Of a stretch of 64,000 nucleotides of DNA, positions 21,092 through 31,105 are shown piece by piece. The stretch spans positions 26,951 through 90,950 of the forward strand of contig NZ_JAKMHX010000029.1 in NCBI RefSeq assembly GCF_022048975.1. The letters run 5' to 3'. The notes below the pieces were generated by a model. The model made no database searches and was not told the origin of the DNA. It saw only the letters and a list, made by a program, of their open reading frames with translations. How positions within the stretch are numbered: position 1 is the first letter of the stretch; every line of letters begins with the position of its first letter. The position numbers and the translations under genes were made by a program. This DNA comes from Sporosarcina cyprini. GTDB lineage: Bacteria; Bacillota; Bacilli; Bacillales_A; Planococcaceae.

Positions 21092-23985
21092 TGAAGAACC
21101 GCCCCCTGATTGCTTCCGATTTCGGAAACAGTAATGATGTTTGCCTCATGCAGATGCTTCGTCATCGTTTCGTGGCAAGTGAAATAGATGAACTGATGCT
21201 CCGCTTGCAATCTCTTCAACAATTTTATCATACGAGAAAGCCGTGTGCCGTCAAAATGGACGAACGGATCATCCATAATAATTGGAAATGGCGCTGTCCC
21301 CCGCAAGGATTCTGCCAGTGCCAAGCGCAAGGAGATATAAGCTTGTTCCTTCGTCGCCTGGCTGAGCTCCATAATCGGAAACAGCATATTGTCGTCTTGG
21401 CGAATTGCGCGGAAAAAACCTTCTTCTCCAACCGTTAATCCGACATAGCGGCCTCCTGTCAAATCGGAGAAATAATGACTGGCTCGCCGTAAAACCCCCG
21501 GCAGCTTTTTCTCTTTCAGTTCTGCCATCGTTTGGCGAATTGCCGCCGCCACCGCTTTTTTCGTAGACCATTGTCTAGCAAGCTGTGCAAATTCAGCGCG
21601 TTTGTTTTCAAACTGCTGCAGCATGCGTTCATAGGTTTCATTATCCGCCAGCCTTTTGGTCAAATGCGCTAGCCGCACCTTCTCTTCCAACAAATCTGAC
21701 TGCTGTTTCGCAGCTTCTGCTAACCTGTTTTCCACTTGGCTTGCCGCCTCTTCCAATTCGCTGATGGATAGATCGGTTGGCCAATTGGAACGGTCATGCA
21801 TACGGAGCTGACTTCGCAGATCATCTAATTGCCGGCTTACCAGTTCGGCATCCTGGAAGACGTCGAATGCCCGATAGAAATCTTCCTCGGTTGTAGCATC
21901 TGCTTCGCTCAAAAGTTCTTCTCTCTGGGACTGCAGCATGGCTGCGGTTTGATGCACCAGCTCGAGTTCCTCTTGCAATCCAAGCTGTTTTTCGGAATCG
22001 GTCTTCTGTTTCCCCATCCGCTCCTTCTGCTGCATCCATTCATTGCGAAGGTGGTCAAAAAGCATTTCTTCGGGCACTTCTTTCCCTAACAGACTATGTG
22101 CCTCATTCATGCATTCGGCTATCTTGCGGGCGGTATTCTGTTCCCGCTGCCGAGCAGCAAGTAATTCTCGATCCACTTCCTGGAGCTCTCGGATCATGCG
22201 AAAAATTTCCGGTATGATCTGCAAACTTGGCAGTTCGTCAAAACCATACGCTTGAAGGAACGTAAACAACTCGTCTGCTGCCAGGTCCGTCCTATTATCC
22301 GCCATTCGAAGCTCTTCTTCATATGACTTCCGATTCCGCTTTACTGCCAGTAATGAACTTTCCAGCGTTTCTTTCTTCCGGAGATAGCTATCCACTCTTT
22401 GAATGAGCGCATCCATCTGTGCTTCTTGCTTCGCATACTGCGAAATAAATTGTTGCATCTCTTTTCTTTTTGCATCCGATGGATCCCCACTTCTCGTTTT
22501 CACCACGAGGAAAGTAGCAACAGCCCCAAGCAGCACGCCGCAAATGGCAAGGATCCATTGTTGGCTGACGATTCCAACGCCTGCCAGCAGAACGGCCATC
22601 AGCAGTAAAGTGAACGGGACAATCCGCATATTCCCGGAAGGTGTATCCTTCAGGTGAATAAATGCTTTCGCTTCTGCAAGACGCCGCTGAATGCCCGGCC
22701 AGTCGGCACACCTCTTCTGTTCTTCGTCAGAAGGAGCCATTTCATCCAGGCGTAGCTTGTCTTGCATAATCGCCCTCTCTTCACTGGCTGTCTGCGCGAG
22801 CTGTCTTTGTACATAATCCACTTGTTTCGTATGCTGGTGCAGCTGGTTCAGCAACGTAAGCATTGTTTTCTCCTGCTGAATGGACACATCCGCTCCCAGC
22901 AATAAGGCCGCTTTCTCATCATCTCGAATGCCGAGGCTGGCAACATAACGTTCTCGTTTGCTGTCCAATAAACGCAGTTCCTCGAATGCGGCTCTCTTAT
23001 CAGATCGCCATTGATGCCATTCGGTTTCTCTGGCAACGAGCCGGTCAAGCTGGGGGAGGAATTGCTGATCTCGCATTTCGCCTGAACCCGTTAATTTTTC
23101 CAGCTCATTTTGAAGGACTTGCCTTCTAGCCAAGACGTCGAGCAATTTGCCGTTGATAATCTCGTAGCGCCGTATGCCATCCGTCGGGAACTTCCGAACG
23201 GATAGTTGCTCTAACCGAGCCAGTAACCCCCGTTCCTTTTCAATTAAGGGAAGCATCTGGCGCTGCGTTTCTATCAGCTTGCGCTGCTGATCCAAATCCC
23301 GTTCCTCGTCTTTCAATTCAACAAGATTTCTGTCAATGGCCATCATACGATTGACAGCAGGAGCGTATTCATCTGCCTGCTCCCTTTCTTCTTTCAAGGC
23401 CTTCTCCATCTCCCGCAATTCCGCCAATCGTACGTTCATTTCGGGCACTCTTCCATTCTTCTTAAAGAGTTCGCCCATTTCCTTTTCAAGCTTTGATTCA
23501 AGCTGCAGCAACGCATCCACTCCGGTCGTTCCTGATGCAAGAAGCGTCCGGCTCAACTGTTCCTCATCCATTTTCTCGAATCCTTGCAGCTGAAGGAGGG
23601 AGAAGGAAAAGATCGATTCAAACGAAGAGCGGTCGTAGTGGCGGAGAAGCTGCTGGAGCGCCTCTTCCCCTCCCGTAGAACCGTCTTCAAAATGGACTGT
23701 CACCGTGCCAGCCGATTTGCCCCGAACGCGTTCAATGATGCACATACCCGAGTCAGGATCATCGATATGGACTTGTCCTCCATACTTACCTCCCGTCTTA
23801 GGTTCATAGCGTTGTAGAACATGATTCTTTTGGGGAAATCCGAAAAGAATATGCAGCAGGAATTGCTGGATAGTTGTCTTTCCCGCCTCGTTATGGCCAT
23901 AGAGAACGTTAATGCCGTCCTGAAGGTCAATTGTCACGTTTTCATGTTTTCCAAAACCATAGATGACCAATTTTCGGATGATCAT
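21088..23985 (-). CDS. yhaN: SbcC/RecN-like AAA ATPase YhaN
   Basis: A 965-residue SMC/Rad50-type ATPase. Walker [10 protein letters not shown] is at about 30-38, long coiled coils fill the middle, and a hydrophobic pair (residues about 455-495) may be a membrane hairpin. The C-terminal lobe holds Walker B PIIMDDPF. Paired with the YhaO metallophosphatase it resembles the Mre11-Rad50/SbcDC architecture, so a role in DNA end processing or repair is likely. GAGGTGAT precedes the ATG; yhaO ends 9 bases upstream. Confidence 0.9.
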   Translation of the reverse strand: MIIRKLVIYGFGKHENVTIDLQDGINVLYGHNEAGKTTIQQFLLHILFGFPQKNHVLQRYEPKTGGKYGGQVHIDDPDSGMCIIERVRGKSAGTVTVHFEDGSTGGEEALQQLLRHYDRSSFESIFSFSLLQLQGFEKMDEEQLSRTLLASGTTGVDALLQLESKLEKEMGELFKKNGRVPEMNVRLAELREMEKALKEEREQADEYAPAVNRMMAIDRNLVELKDEERDLDQQRKLIETQRQMLPLIEKERGLLARLEQLSVRKFPTDGIRRYEIINGKLLDVLARRQVLQNELEKLTGSGEMRDQQFLPQLDRLVARETEWHQWRSDKRAAFEELRLLDSKRERYVASLGIRDDEKAALLLGADVSIQQEKTMLTLLNQLHQHTKQVDYVQRQLAQTASEERAIMQDKLRLDEMAPSDEEQKRCADWPGIQRRLAEAKAFIHLKDTPSGNMRIVPFTLLLMAVLLAGVGIVSQQWILAICGVLLGAVATFLVVKTRSGDPSDAKRKEMQQFISQYAKQEAQMDALIQRVDSYLRKKETLESSLLAVKRNRKSYEEELRMADNRTDLAADELFTFLQAYGFDELPSLQIIPEIFRMIRELQEVDRELLAARQREQNTARKIAECMNEAHSLLGKEVPEEMLFDHLRNEWMQQKERMGKQKTDSEKQLGLQEELELVHQTAAMLQSQREELLSEADATTEEDFYRAFDVFQDAELVSRQLDDLRSQLRMHDRSNWPTDLSISELEEAASQVENRLAEAAKQQSDLLEEKVRLAHLTKRLADNETYERMLQQFENKRAEFAQLARQWSTKKAVAAAIRQTMAELKEKKLPGVLRRASHYFSDLTGGRYVGLTVGEEGFFRAIRQDDNMLFPIMELSQATKEQAYISLRLALAESLRGTAPFPIIMDDPFVHFDGTRLSRMIKLLKRLQAEHQFIYFTCHETMTKHLHEANIITVSEIGSNQGAVLQ

Positions 23986-23994
23986 TTTATCACC

Positions 23995-25212
23995 TCACTC
24001 CCCACGAATCATTTCCTTTTCTATGAGCTGTTCGGCATCCACCTTGATGCGCGAGACATCCGTTTCATCGAGGACACCCAAGTACTTGCCCATTCGCACA
24101 TGCTGATAAACTTCCTGCAAAGTGGATCGCCAATCATCCATTGACCAGTCTTCCATCGTGCTGACAATCGAATCAACCATGAGATTCGGCGCCGCAAGAA
24201 TACCTGAAGAACGCCGTTCCAATTCCAAGCACCGAATCCAGACAAACGGCTCATTCTCCTCCAGATGTTCCCGCAAGATTTCCAGCCATTCACTATCAGG
24301 TGCTTGGCTGAATAACACAGCCGCCTCCGCATCCACTTCTGTCAAAACCAATTCCACGATGCGTCCTCGCTTCGTTTCACCTGTCTCCAACGCTTCATCG
24401 CATCGCTGTATCCACTCATTTGCGTGCCGCAGTCCGGAACAATTCACTTCCACGCGCTCAAAAAGGATTTCAGAAGTCGGCACAAATCGAAGCACCGTTT
24501 CACTCTTCGATAACTCCACTTCATAAAATCCTTTCATTCCTTTTTCATTTCGATGCCGGCCTTGAATATTGCCAGGATAAATGATGGCCGGCTCCTCTTG
24601 CAATTGCTGGCGAAGGTGGATATGTCCAAGCGCCCAGTAATCATACTGCTTTTCGAGAAGCTCTTCCTTCGTAAACGGCGCATACACAGCGTGAGTGGCA
24701 TCCCCCGCGACGCTGCCGTGCAGCATGCCGATCGTCAGGCTGTTTCCTGCTGCTTTTGGATAGTCGCGGATCATAGGAGTCCGAACATGCCTTTCTTTAT
24801 AGCTGAAGCCATGGATGAATACGTCTTCTCCGTTCACCTGGAATGTCACCGTTTCGACTGTATCGCCAAAGACATGGACATTAGGGGGCAAGGCGACCCT
24901 TGTCCATGTCCCACCCAAATGATCGTGATTCCCATGAGAAAGCAGAACAGGAATACCTGCGCCATGAAGCTGCTCCATCCCTTCCTGGAATTTCAGCTGT
25001 GCTCTCAAGTTCCGGTCTTCCCCGTCGTATAAGTCGCCTACAATAAGCACAAAATCGGGTTTCGATGCGAGCGCGTAATCAATCAAACGCTGAAATGCCC
25101 GGATCGTACTATTCCGGAGTGCTTCCAGCCGGGATGGCGGTAAGTCGGTCATCCCTTTGAAGGGACTCCCAAGATGAAGATCGGCTGTATGGATAAAACG
25201 GATCGTAGACAT
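23995..25212 (-). CDS. yhaO: SbcD-like DNA repair exonuclease YhaO
   Basis: Calcineurin-like metallophosphoesterase of 405 residues. The metal-binding motifs are DLHLGS (about 11-16), GDLYDGED (near 59), SHGNHDH (near 94) and GHIHLRQ (near 197). It is probably the nuclease partner of YhaN, as SbcD is for SbcC. Start ATG behind AAGGAGGAG; it is the first gene of yhaONM. Confidence 0.92.
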   Translation of the reverse strand: MSTIRFIHTADLHLGSPFKGMTDLPPSRLEALRNSTIRAFQRLIDYALASKPDFVLIVGDLYDGEDRNLRAQLKFQEGMEQLHGAGIPVLLSHGNHDHLGGTWTRVALPPNVHVFGDTVETVTFQVNGEDVFIHGFSYKERHVRTPMIRDYPKAAGNSLTIGMLHGSVAGDATHAVYAPFTKEELLEKQYDYWALGHIHLRQQLQEEPAIIYPGNIQGRHRNEKGMKGFYEVELSKSETVLRFVPTSEILFERVEVNCSGLRHANEWIQRCDEALETGETKRGRIVELVLTEVDAEAAVLFSQAPDSEWLEILREHLEENEPFVWIRCLELERRSSGILAAPNLMVDSIVSTMEDWSMDDWRSTLQEVYQHVRMGKYLGVLDETDVSRIKVDAEQLIEKEMIRGE

Positions 25213-25284
25213 TGCACTCCTCCTTACACAACGAATATTTGTTCTTATTTTACCATATGTAACACGAATAGAAACATAAATATA

Positions 25285-25314
25285 AAAGGAAGCCCTCCGT
25301 AGAAGACTTCCTTT
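25285..25314 (-). terminator. Terminator of the yhaQP operon
   Basis: The stem AAAGGAAG/CTTCCTTT is followed on the minus strand by TTTTATATTT. Confidence 0.8.
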
Positions 25315-25317
25315 CTT

Positions 25318-26580
25318 TTATTCCTTCCCTAGCTGAACTGCTTTTTTAATGTCCTTCAAAGAACGGGACGGTCCATACATGAGGACGCCGCCGCGGTAGA
25401 CGCGGGCACCGAACCAGCCAAGCAGGAACAAAGTGACGAGCATAATGCCGATGGATAAAAGCGGTTCCCATAGCGGCAAGTTCAGCATACCGACACGCAA
25501 GAACATGACGAGCGGTGTGAAGAACGGGAAATAAGAAGCATATTTCAAAAAGCCAAGTTCTGGATTATTAAGGCCGGCCATTGCGATTAGGAATGCCGCA
25601 ACAATCAGTAACGACATCGGCATAATCATCTGCTGAACATCCTCTGTCCGGCTGACGAGCGAACCGAGCAATGCCGCCAATGTGGCATATAAGAAATAAC
25701 CAAGCAGGAAGAATATAACCGCATACACCAAGGTAGCCATATTAATATCCGATAGATTCAACATATCCAGGAAACCGCCTGTTTCTTTTGCTTTCGCCGT
25801 ATTGAAAGCAATGAAACCAGCCATTCCGTAGATAATGATTTGTACGATGCCGAGGGTTCCGATTCCAAACACCTTAGCAAACATATGCTTTACGGGCGAT
25901 ACACTGGAAATAAGGATTTCCATAACACGTGATGATTTCTCCGTAGCGACTTCCATCGCAATCATGCTGGAGTACATGATAACCGAAATATAAATGACGA
26001 ACATTAACACATAGACGAGAACGCTTGCCTGCATTAATTCCTCTTCCGATTTGGCGGATGGGGATACATTCTTTTGCTCAAATTGGATCGGTGCGAAAAG
26101 CGACTGGACTTGCTCTCCTGTCAACGACAATTTTTGAGCATTCATTTGCGTCTGAATGGATTGAAGTGCTTCTTGGAGTTGACCTGGAATATCGAAATCG
26201 ATGACGCTTTTCGTCATGTACTTCGCTTGAATCGTATCTGCTTCATTCAAATTCAATGTGACAAACGAATCAAGTTTTCCTTCTTTCACTTGCTTTTCAA
26301 GCTCAGCTTCTGCGAGATCGGATTGGGCAAGCTTCAAGGAATGATCATCTGCCTCCATTTCCGCTTTCAGCATCGGGAACAGAACACCGCTATTGTCGAT
26401 TACCTTCAGCTCGTTTGCGGTTTCATCATCCCCCGTGACATTTTTAACTCCGTCAATGATGCTGCCGATGTTGGCAAATATAAAAATAGCCGCCACCATG
26501 ATGGCTGTCGTAATAATGAAAGACTTGGCCTTTGCCTTCGTGACAAAAGCTTGTTTAAAAATAATCCAAAACTCACGCAT
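25318..26580 (-). CDS. yhaP: ABC transporter permease YhaP (NatB-like)
   Basis: A 420-residue ABC-2 type permease: one N-terminal transmembrane helix (about 20-40), a large extracytoplasmic domain (about 45-180), then five or six C-terminal helices. This is the NatB/YhaP layout; NatAB exports sodium, but the substrate of YhaP is not established. It overlaps the ATPase gene yhaQ by 8 bases. Confidence 0.9.
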   Translation of the reverse strand: MREFWIIFKQAFVTKAKAKSFIITTAIMVAAIFIFANIGSIIDGVKNVTGDDETANELKVIDNSGVLFPMLKAEMEADDHSLKLAQSDLAEAELEKQVKEGKLDSFVTLNLNEADTIQAKYMTKSVIDFDIPGQLQEALQSIQTQMNAQKLSLTGEQVQSLFAPIQFEQKNVSPSAKSEEELMQASVLVYVLMFVIYISVIMYSSMIAMEVATEKSSRVMEILISSVSPVKHMFAKVFGIGTLGIVQIIIYGMAGFIAFNTAKAKETGGFLDMLNLSDINMATLVYAVIFFLLGYFLYATLAALLGSLVSRTEDVQQMIMPMSLLIVAAFLIAMAGLNNPELGFLKYASYFPFFTPLVMFLRVGMLNLPLWEPLLSIGIMLVTLFLLGWFGARVYRGGVLMYGPSRSLKDIKKAVQLGKE

Positions 26581-27472
26581 GCTCTTTCCCCACTTTCGCT
26601 ATAAAGATTTCCTGCAAGGACGGTTCCTCGATCTCGAAATGCCGGATCGGGCCGGCTTGCATTGCGCGAGTGAGCAGCTGTTGAGCAACCTGTTCGTCCT
26701 CGATTTGGAAGATGCCACCTTCTACCGTTTGCGTAAAACCGGTGACACCCGCAATGGATTCCAATGCCGTTAGATCATGGTCCGCTTTGATTTGTACATT
26801 TTGTCTGCCGAATGAGCGCTTCACTTCGCGCAGCGAGCCTCTGACAATCTGATTTCCTCTATGGATAATGCTGAGCTGTTCACATAACTCTTCGACATGA
26901 TCCATCCGGTGGCTGGAGAAGACGATCGTCGCCCCATTATTCCGAAAATCGAGGATAGCGCTTTTTAGCATCTCGACATTGACGGGATCCAAGCCAGAAA
27001 ACGGTTCATCTAAGATGAGCAGCTTCGGATCGTGCATCAAAGCGGCAATCACTTGGATCTTTTGCTGATTCCCTTTTGACAGCTCTTCCACCCGTTTGTT
27101 TTTATATTGTGGCACTTCGAACCGTTCGAGCCAATGGTCGATCGCCCTTTTTGCATCACTCTTTTTCATGCCTCGCAGTTCTCCGAGAAAGACGAGCTGA
27201 TCCTCGACTTTCATTTTCGGATAAAGTCCGCGCTCCTCCGGCAAATAGCCGATTTCGGGACTAGTCGCATACGAAATTCTCTTGCCGTTCCACGTAATCG
27301 TCCCTTCATTTGGCGTCAGCAATCCCAACACCATCCGGAACGTTGTCGTTTTCCCTGCCCCGTTGGCCCCCAGAAAACCATACATGGTCCCTTCTTCTAC
27401 CGATAAGTTCAGGTGATCGACTGCCGTGACATCACCAAACCGTTTCGTCACATTCTCCAATAATAACGTCAT
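26573..27472 (-). CDS. yhaQ: ABC transporter ATP-binding protein YhaQ (NatA-like)
   Basis: ATPase partner of YhaP, 299 residues. Walker A GANGAGKT (35-42), Q-loop in YLPEERGLYP, signature LSKGNQQK, Walker B LLILDEPFSGLDP and H-loop SSHRMDH are all intact. A C-terminal extension of about 80 residues is typical of the DUF4162-bearing subgroup. First gene of yhaQP. Confidence 0.92.
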   Translation of the reverse strand: MTLLLENVTKRFGDVTAVDHLNLSVEEGTMYGFLGANGAGKTTTFRMVLGLLTPNEGTITWNGKRISYATSPEIGYLPEERGLYPKMKVEDQLVFLGELRGMKKSDAKRAIDHWLERFEVPQYKNKRVEELSKGNQQKIQVIAALMHDPKLLILDEPFSGLDPVNVEMLKSAILDFRNNGATIVFSSHRMDHVEELCEQLSIIHRGNQIVRGSLREVKRSFGRQNVQIKADHDLTALESIAGVTGFTQTVEGGIFQIEDEQVAQQLLTRAMQAGPIRHFEIEEPSLQEIFIAKVGKEHA

Positions 27473-27534
27473 CTGTTTCCCCTCTCTCTTTCCCTGCTAT
27501 CCTACTTACGCAATAGGCAGCATATTCGTTTCAC

Positions 27535-27837
27535 TTATAATCTTTTATTCAGAATCATAACCGCTACAGCGTATGAAATAAGCATAATGCCGTATGCCGA
27601 GGCAACAAGCACGAATGCGAGTGAGACACCCTCAATAATGAGTGCGCAGAGCCACATGAGTGCGAGGACGATGACCGTGATCGCCCAGGAGATTGTGCGG
27701 GCTTTCGTATGTACCGCTTCGTACCGCTCATCAAACCTCCGCTCTTTCCTGCCCTTCCGGAAATAAATCAAAGCGACTAGCAGGACAGCCCCCGCTCCTG
27801 TAATAAAACCTGCGAGTGTTTCCATTGTTGGAATCAT
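27535..27837 (-). CDS. Small membrane protein, paralogue B of an Xre-linked pair
   Basis: A 100-residue protein with three hydrophobic helices and the juxtamembrane motif GRKERRFDERYEAVHTKART, shared with its upstream neighbour. It looks like a DUF2178/DUF3796-type protein, whose members often sit beside small Xre regulators. The role is unknown. It is the last gene of the three-gene operon; the spacer to the preceding gene is 17 bases and carries AAAGGGGGGG as ribosome binding site. Confidence 0.75.
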   Translation of the reverse strand: MIPTMETLAGFITGAGAVLLVALIYFRKGRKERRFDERYEAVHTKARTISWAITVIVLALMWLCALIIEGVSLAFVLVASAYGIMLISYAVAVMILNKRL

Positions 27838-27854
27838 AAAGAACCCCCCCCTTT

Positions 27855-28166
27855 TTAATTCTGTTTATTCGCTATGGCTGCGCCAATGCCGTAGGAAATC
27901 ATATGGATGGCCCAGATCGCGGCTAAGATAAAAAAGGCTAACTTTGGACCTTCCACAATCATGACAATGGCCCACGCAACTAAAATCGCAGCCGTCGTCG
28001 CGCCCCAGGAAATTGACCTGGCTTGCCGGTGGATATTTGTATAGCGCTCGTCAAACCTGCGTTCCTTCCTCCCTTTGCGCCTGCTGAAATAGAAGATAAT
28101 ACCAGAAATTGCCAAACCTAACGGCAATCCGGACAAAAATGCCCATATATCGAATCCTTCGTACAA
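27855..28166 (-). CDS. Small membrane protein, paralogue A of an Xre-linked pair
   Basis: A 103-residue protein with three hydrophobic helices and the same motif (GRKERRFDERYTNIHRQARS) after helix 1 as the next gene; the two arose by duplication. It follows the regulator gene by 3 bases with GGAGGAATG overlapping the regulator stop, so expression is coupled. Function unknown. Confidence 0.75.
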   Translation of the reverse strand: MYEGFDIWAFLSGLPLGLAISGIIFYFSRRKGRKERRFDERYTNIHRQARSISWGATTAAILVAWAIVMIVEGPKLAFFILAAIWAIHMISYGIGAAIANKQN

Positions 28167-28169
28167 CTG

Positions 28170-28367
28170 TCATTCCTCCTCCGGTAAGAAAATATCTTCA
28201 ATCCTGCAAGCAAAGAGCTTTGCGATTTTGAAGGCTAAAATGAGGGATGGGTTATATCGTCCTTTTTCCAATGAAATGATCGTTTGTCTGGATACATCCA
28301 GCTTTTCCGCAAGATCATCCTGCGTCCACCCCATCTCCGTCCTCTTTTCCTTTATCAAGTTATTCAG
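28170..28367 (-). CDS. Small Xre-family transcriptional regulator
   Basis: A 65-residue Cro/C1-type helix-turn-helix protein (WTQDDLAEKLDVSRQTIISLEKG) of the YozG-like class that consists of the HTH only. No ATG is available in frame. A TTG at 28358 is 16 bases from the ribosome binding site AGGAG, but a CTG at 28367 is 7 bases away and gives (M)NNLIKEKRTEMGWTQ, the form usual for relatives, so I annotate CTG. It probably represses its own operon through the palindromes at 28391-28438. Confidence 0.8.
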   Translation of the reverse strand: MNNLIKEKRTEMGWTQDDLAEKLDVSRQTIISLEKGRYNPSLILAFKIAKLFACRIEDIFLPEEE

Positions 28368-28390
28368 TTGGATGCTCCTCCCCTCGTTTT

Positions 28391-28438
28391 GTAAAGTTTC
28401 TTTTACGTAAAGCTAACTTTACGTAAAGTTTACTTTAC
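28391..28438. promoter_or_regulatory. Four-site phased operator of the Xre operon
   Basis: Full palindromes TTTACGTAAA lie at 28402-28411 and 28418-28427 (the latter inside a 16-bp perfect palindrome), with half sites GTAAAG (28391-28396) and CTTTAC (28433-28438). All four centres are exactly 16 bp apart. Confidence 0.7.
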
Positions 28439-28455
28439 CTCAATTTCATTGTCAA
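28427..28455 (-). promoter_or_regulatory. Promoter of the Xre operon
   Basis: On the minus strand -35 TTGACA (28455-28450), 17-bp spacer, -10 TAAACT (28432-28427). The operator array covers the -10 region and the start of transcription. Confidence 0.7.
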
Positions 28456-28517
28456 GCAACCTTTACATTTTATTTTTTGCACGAATGAATGGCTGTTCAT
28501 TTATTAGCATGGCGTTG

Positions 28518-28523
28518 TATAAT
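28518..28523 (+). promoter_or_regulatory. -10 element of the YhzD-like gene
   Basis: A consensus TATAAT lies 30 bases upstream of the ATG at 28553. No good -35 is visible at 16-18 bp, so this call is tentative. Confidence 0.4.
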
Positions 28524-28552
28524 AGAGAAAAGTGAACGGAGGGATGGTACAC

Positions 28553-28738
28553 ATGAGGACGTATAAATTGACGGCTTATGAGAAGAATGGGGAATTGCTG
28601 ACGGAGGAGACTTTCACCGCGGCGACGGACGAAGAAGCGAAGGAAAAAGGACGGGTCTTGCTGGAAGAGAAAAGCTTGGCAGAAAAGACGCATCGCCTTG
28701 CTTCGCCTGCAGGAAAGCTATTGCTCTTTCATACATGA
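28553..28738 (+). CDS. YhzD-like small protein
   Basis: A 61-residue soluble protein (begins [14 protein letters not shown], ends [10 protein letters not shown]) that fits the YhzD family of Bacillus, conserved but uncharacterised. GGAGGG precedes the ATG at 28553 at 9 bases; upstream ATG/GTG codons overlap this ribosome binding site. mgsA follows after 34 bases and may be co-transcribed. Confidence 0.7.
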   Translation: MRTYKLTAYEKNGELLTEETFTAATDEEAKEKGRVLLEEKSLAEKTHRLASPAGKLLLFHT

Positions 28739-28772
28739 TATACTGAAGAAAAATACTTCCGGAGGTAGCTGC

Positions 28773-29192
28773 ATGAACATCGCGCTTATTGCACACGATC
28801 AGAAAAAAGATGAAATGGTGAATTTCACTATCGCCTATGAACATATCTTTTCACAATATACGTTATACGGGACAGGCACAACGGGGAAACGAATTATGGA
28901 GGAAACCGACTTGCATGTTAACCGGTTGATGTCCGGACCTCTGGGCGGCGACCAGCAAATCGGATCAATGATCGCGACAGGTGAACTGGACCTAATCATT
29001 TTCTTCCGCGATCCCTTAACAGCTCAGCCGCACGAACCGGACGTTAGTGCCCTCTTGCGTTTGTGTGATGTCTACGGTGTTCCGCTTGCAACGAATATCG
29101 CGACCGCGGAACTGCTGATACGCGCGATTGAGAAAGGCTACTTCTCCTGGCGGGATACAGCAGAAAAATATCGTTCCAAAGGGCTTATGTGA
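28773..29192 (+). CDS. mgsA: Methylglyoxal synthase
   Basis: Converts dihydroxyacetone phosphate to methylglyoxal and phosphate, a glycolytic bypass that relieves sugar-phosphate stress. The 139 residues show [10 protein letters not shown] at the N terminus, the phosphate-binding YGTGTTG (about 32-38) and [11 protein letters not shown] with catalytic Asp60, plus the conserved His in QPHEPDV. GGAGGT precedes the ATG. In B. subtilis mgsA is in the dapB region, so this location is different. Confidence 0.95.
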   Translation: MNIALIAHDQKKDEMVNFTIAYEHIFSQYTLYGTGTTGKRIMEETDLHVNRLMSGPLGGDQQIGSMIATGELDLIIFFRDPLTAQPHEPDVSALLRLCDVYGVPLATNIATAELLIRAIEKGYFSWRDTAEKYRSKGLM

Positions 29193-29205
29193 AGAATCAT
29201 AATAA

Positions 29206-29240
29206 AACCCGCTTCCAAATGTGGAGGCGGGTTATTATAT
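29206..29240. terminator. Terminator between mgsA and the RsbR-type gene
   Basis: The stem AACCCGC/GCGGGTT (29206-29212, 29227-29233) with extra inner pairs lies between convergent genes. Confidence 0.8.
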
Positions 29241-29243
29241 TTA

Positions 29244-30056
29244 TTACAACAAATACGTACGAAGTGCCTGCTGCAAAGAGCCAATCGTTTCTGTCTGTTC
29301 ATCAAATCGGACGCCGAGCCTAATAATGTTGCGCACAACATCCGGCCGCAGTCCCGTAATCACAGTTCGACATCCCATCATCGATGCGCCATCAATGATT
29401 TTCATCAATTGGTCGATTACTTCGGCCTCCATATTCGCAATGCCTGATAAATCCATGAATAATGTTTGAATGCGCAATCGGCTGATTTCCATCAATACTT
29501 TCTCTTCCATAACTTTGGCACGGAAATAATCGATCGTTCCGATCAATGGAAGAATCGAAATATGCTGTGTGATGGGAATGATCGGCACCGAGAGATTTTC
29601 GACTAGATCTCTTTGTGCTTTTAACAGAGAGTCTTTATATGTTGAATAGTTGATAAAAAACGCATTCAAGAATGTATCTACACGATTATTAATCTGCTTT
29701 TCCAAACTAAAGAAGTCAAACTTGCACGGTTCCGCTTCTGTATATTTATTAATAAAGGACCAAATCGTTCTCCGGATTGCTTGTACCCATTCGAGCTTGA
29801 AGGATAAGGTAAGCGAGTGGGTTGCCCAAGCAATTCCTTCCTGTTTCGCAAATGCGAGAAGCTCCTCTTCCCTGCCTTCCATAATACAGGAAACGAGATG
29901 ATGTGCATTGTTAATCAAATCAATATTGCCGATTTCAAGAATGTCATCTATTTTGTCTCTGACGGTTACAGCTTCATTCAAAAGTTCTTGTTCGAATAAC
30001 TTCTTATTCTCTTCAAAGTACTTCTCGGCTGACTCATTGTTGAAGATACGGTCCAT
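29244..30056 (-). CDS. RsbR-type stressosome protein (N-terminal sensor, C-terminal STAS)
   Basis: A 270-residue protein with a variable alpha-helical N-terminal domain (about 1-140), the linker PIIPITQHISILPLIG typical of RsbR paralogues, and a C-terminal STAS domain (about 155-270) with DLSGIANM and VITGLRPDV. In B. subtilis such proteins form the stressosome with RsbS and RsbT and gate sigma-B activation. The residues in the DLSG and ITGLRP segments occupy the places of the Ser/Thr sites phosphorylated in RsbR. It stands alone here, without rsbS/T beside it. The sensed signal is unknown. Confidence 0.85.
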   Translation of the reverse strand: MDRIFNNESAEKYFEENKKLFEQELLNEAVTVRDKIDDILEIGNIDLINNAHHLVSCIMEGREEELLAFAKQEGIAWATHSLTLSFKLEWVQAIRRTIWSFINKYTEAEPCKFDFFSLEKQINNRVDTFLNAFFINYSTYKDSLLKAQRDLVENLSVPIIPITQHISILPLIGTIDYFRAKVMEEKVLMEISRLRIQTLFMDLSGIANMEAEVIDQLMKIIDGASMMGCRTVITGLRPDVVRNIIRLGVRFDEQTETIGSLQQALRTYLL

Positions 30057-30156
30057 TCTTGCTCCCCCTTTTACATCTATGCATCTACATATATAGCCGT
30101 TTCAAAGAGAGAATAAACCTTTACTTAAAGATATTTTTACTGGTAATTTAATACAT

Positions 30157-30939
30157 TCATTTCCCTGTAAAAGAAGGCTTCCTTTTTTCAATAAATGCCT
30201 GGATTCCTTCCAAATGATCGGCAGTGCTGCGCATCGCTACTTGGGCTTCGCTTTCCATTTGCAACATGTCATCCAGCTCGTTCATCTTAGGAGCGTGTAA
30301 AATCTTTTTTGTCGCCAGCATCGCCTGGATCGGGGATGCCAGCAAGTGTGCAGCGAGTCCCGAAACTGTTTGATCCAGTTGCCCGCTTGGAACAATTTGA
30401 TCCACCAGTCCCTTCGCTTCTGCCTCTGAACCAGTCATCACGTCACCTTTCCAAATGAGTTGCTTCGCTTGCGCGATACCAATCCGTTCTTTCAAGAAGA
30501 AGTGGCCCGCCCCATCCGGTACTAAACCGATGCCAATGAAATTCATCGCAAGTTTACTATCTTCCTCCGCAACAATGACATCGCAGCCTAACGCCATGCT
30601 GAAACCAAGTCCTGCAGCCGCACCATGTATAGCTGCAATGGTCACTTGCGGCAAACTGTACAATCCTTTCGCCAACCGGGTCACATCCACCATCACTTTG
30701 CCGATATCCATTGGCGATTCCGGGTCAATCATTTTCTTAATATCCCCGCCTGCCGAAAACGCCCGTCCCTCTCCTTGAAGGATCAGCACCTGCACAGACG
30801 CATCATTGCGCAATGCCTCAAACGCATCCGCCAGCTCCTTCATCATCACATCATCCATCGCATTCATCGCTGCTGGACGATTTAAATACAAACGCGCAAG
30901 CCTTCCCTCTTTCACCAATCTGATTGTCTGATACATCAT
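30157..30939 (-). CDS. yhaR: Enoyl-CoA hydratase/isomerase family protein YhaR
   Basis: Crotonase-fold protein of 260 residues. The oxyanion-hole segments GRAFSAGGDIKKM (about 58-70) and AAIHGAAAGLGFSMAL (about 101-116) are intact. An active-site acidic residue typical of hydratases (Glu in the second half) is not obvious, so the exact reaction is open. Two ATG codons stand together behind AGGGGTG; either may be used. Position downstream of the yhaMNOPQ block agrees with B. subtilis yhaR. Confidence 0.85.
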   Translation of the reverse strand: MMYQTIRLVKEGRLARLYLNRPAAMNAMDDVMMKELADAFEALRNDASVQVLILQGEGRAFSAGGDIKKMIDPESPMDIGKVMVDVTRLAKGLYSLPQVTIAAIHGAAAGLGFSMALGCDVIVAEEDSKLAMNFIGIGLVPDGAGHFFLKERIGIAQAKQLIWKGDVMTGSEAEAKGLVDQIVPSGQLDQTVSGLAAHLLASPIQAMLATKKILHAPKMNELDDMLQMESEAQVAMRSTADHLEGIQAFIEKRKPSFTGK

Positions 30940-31105
30940 GACACCCCTTTTAAAATGAATAGCTGTTCATAATGTACTATTCGGCGTATTTCGATAAAAT
31001 CCTTTAATCGGCGGGGATAAAGTATTTTATGCTTTGGTTGCATTAGTCCTCCGGGAAATTGGATCCAGCAGTACTATATTCCATGCAGGCCAGGCGCGTC
31101 CTAGG

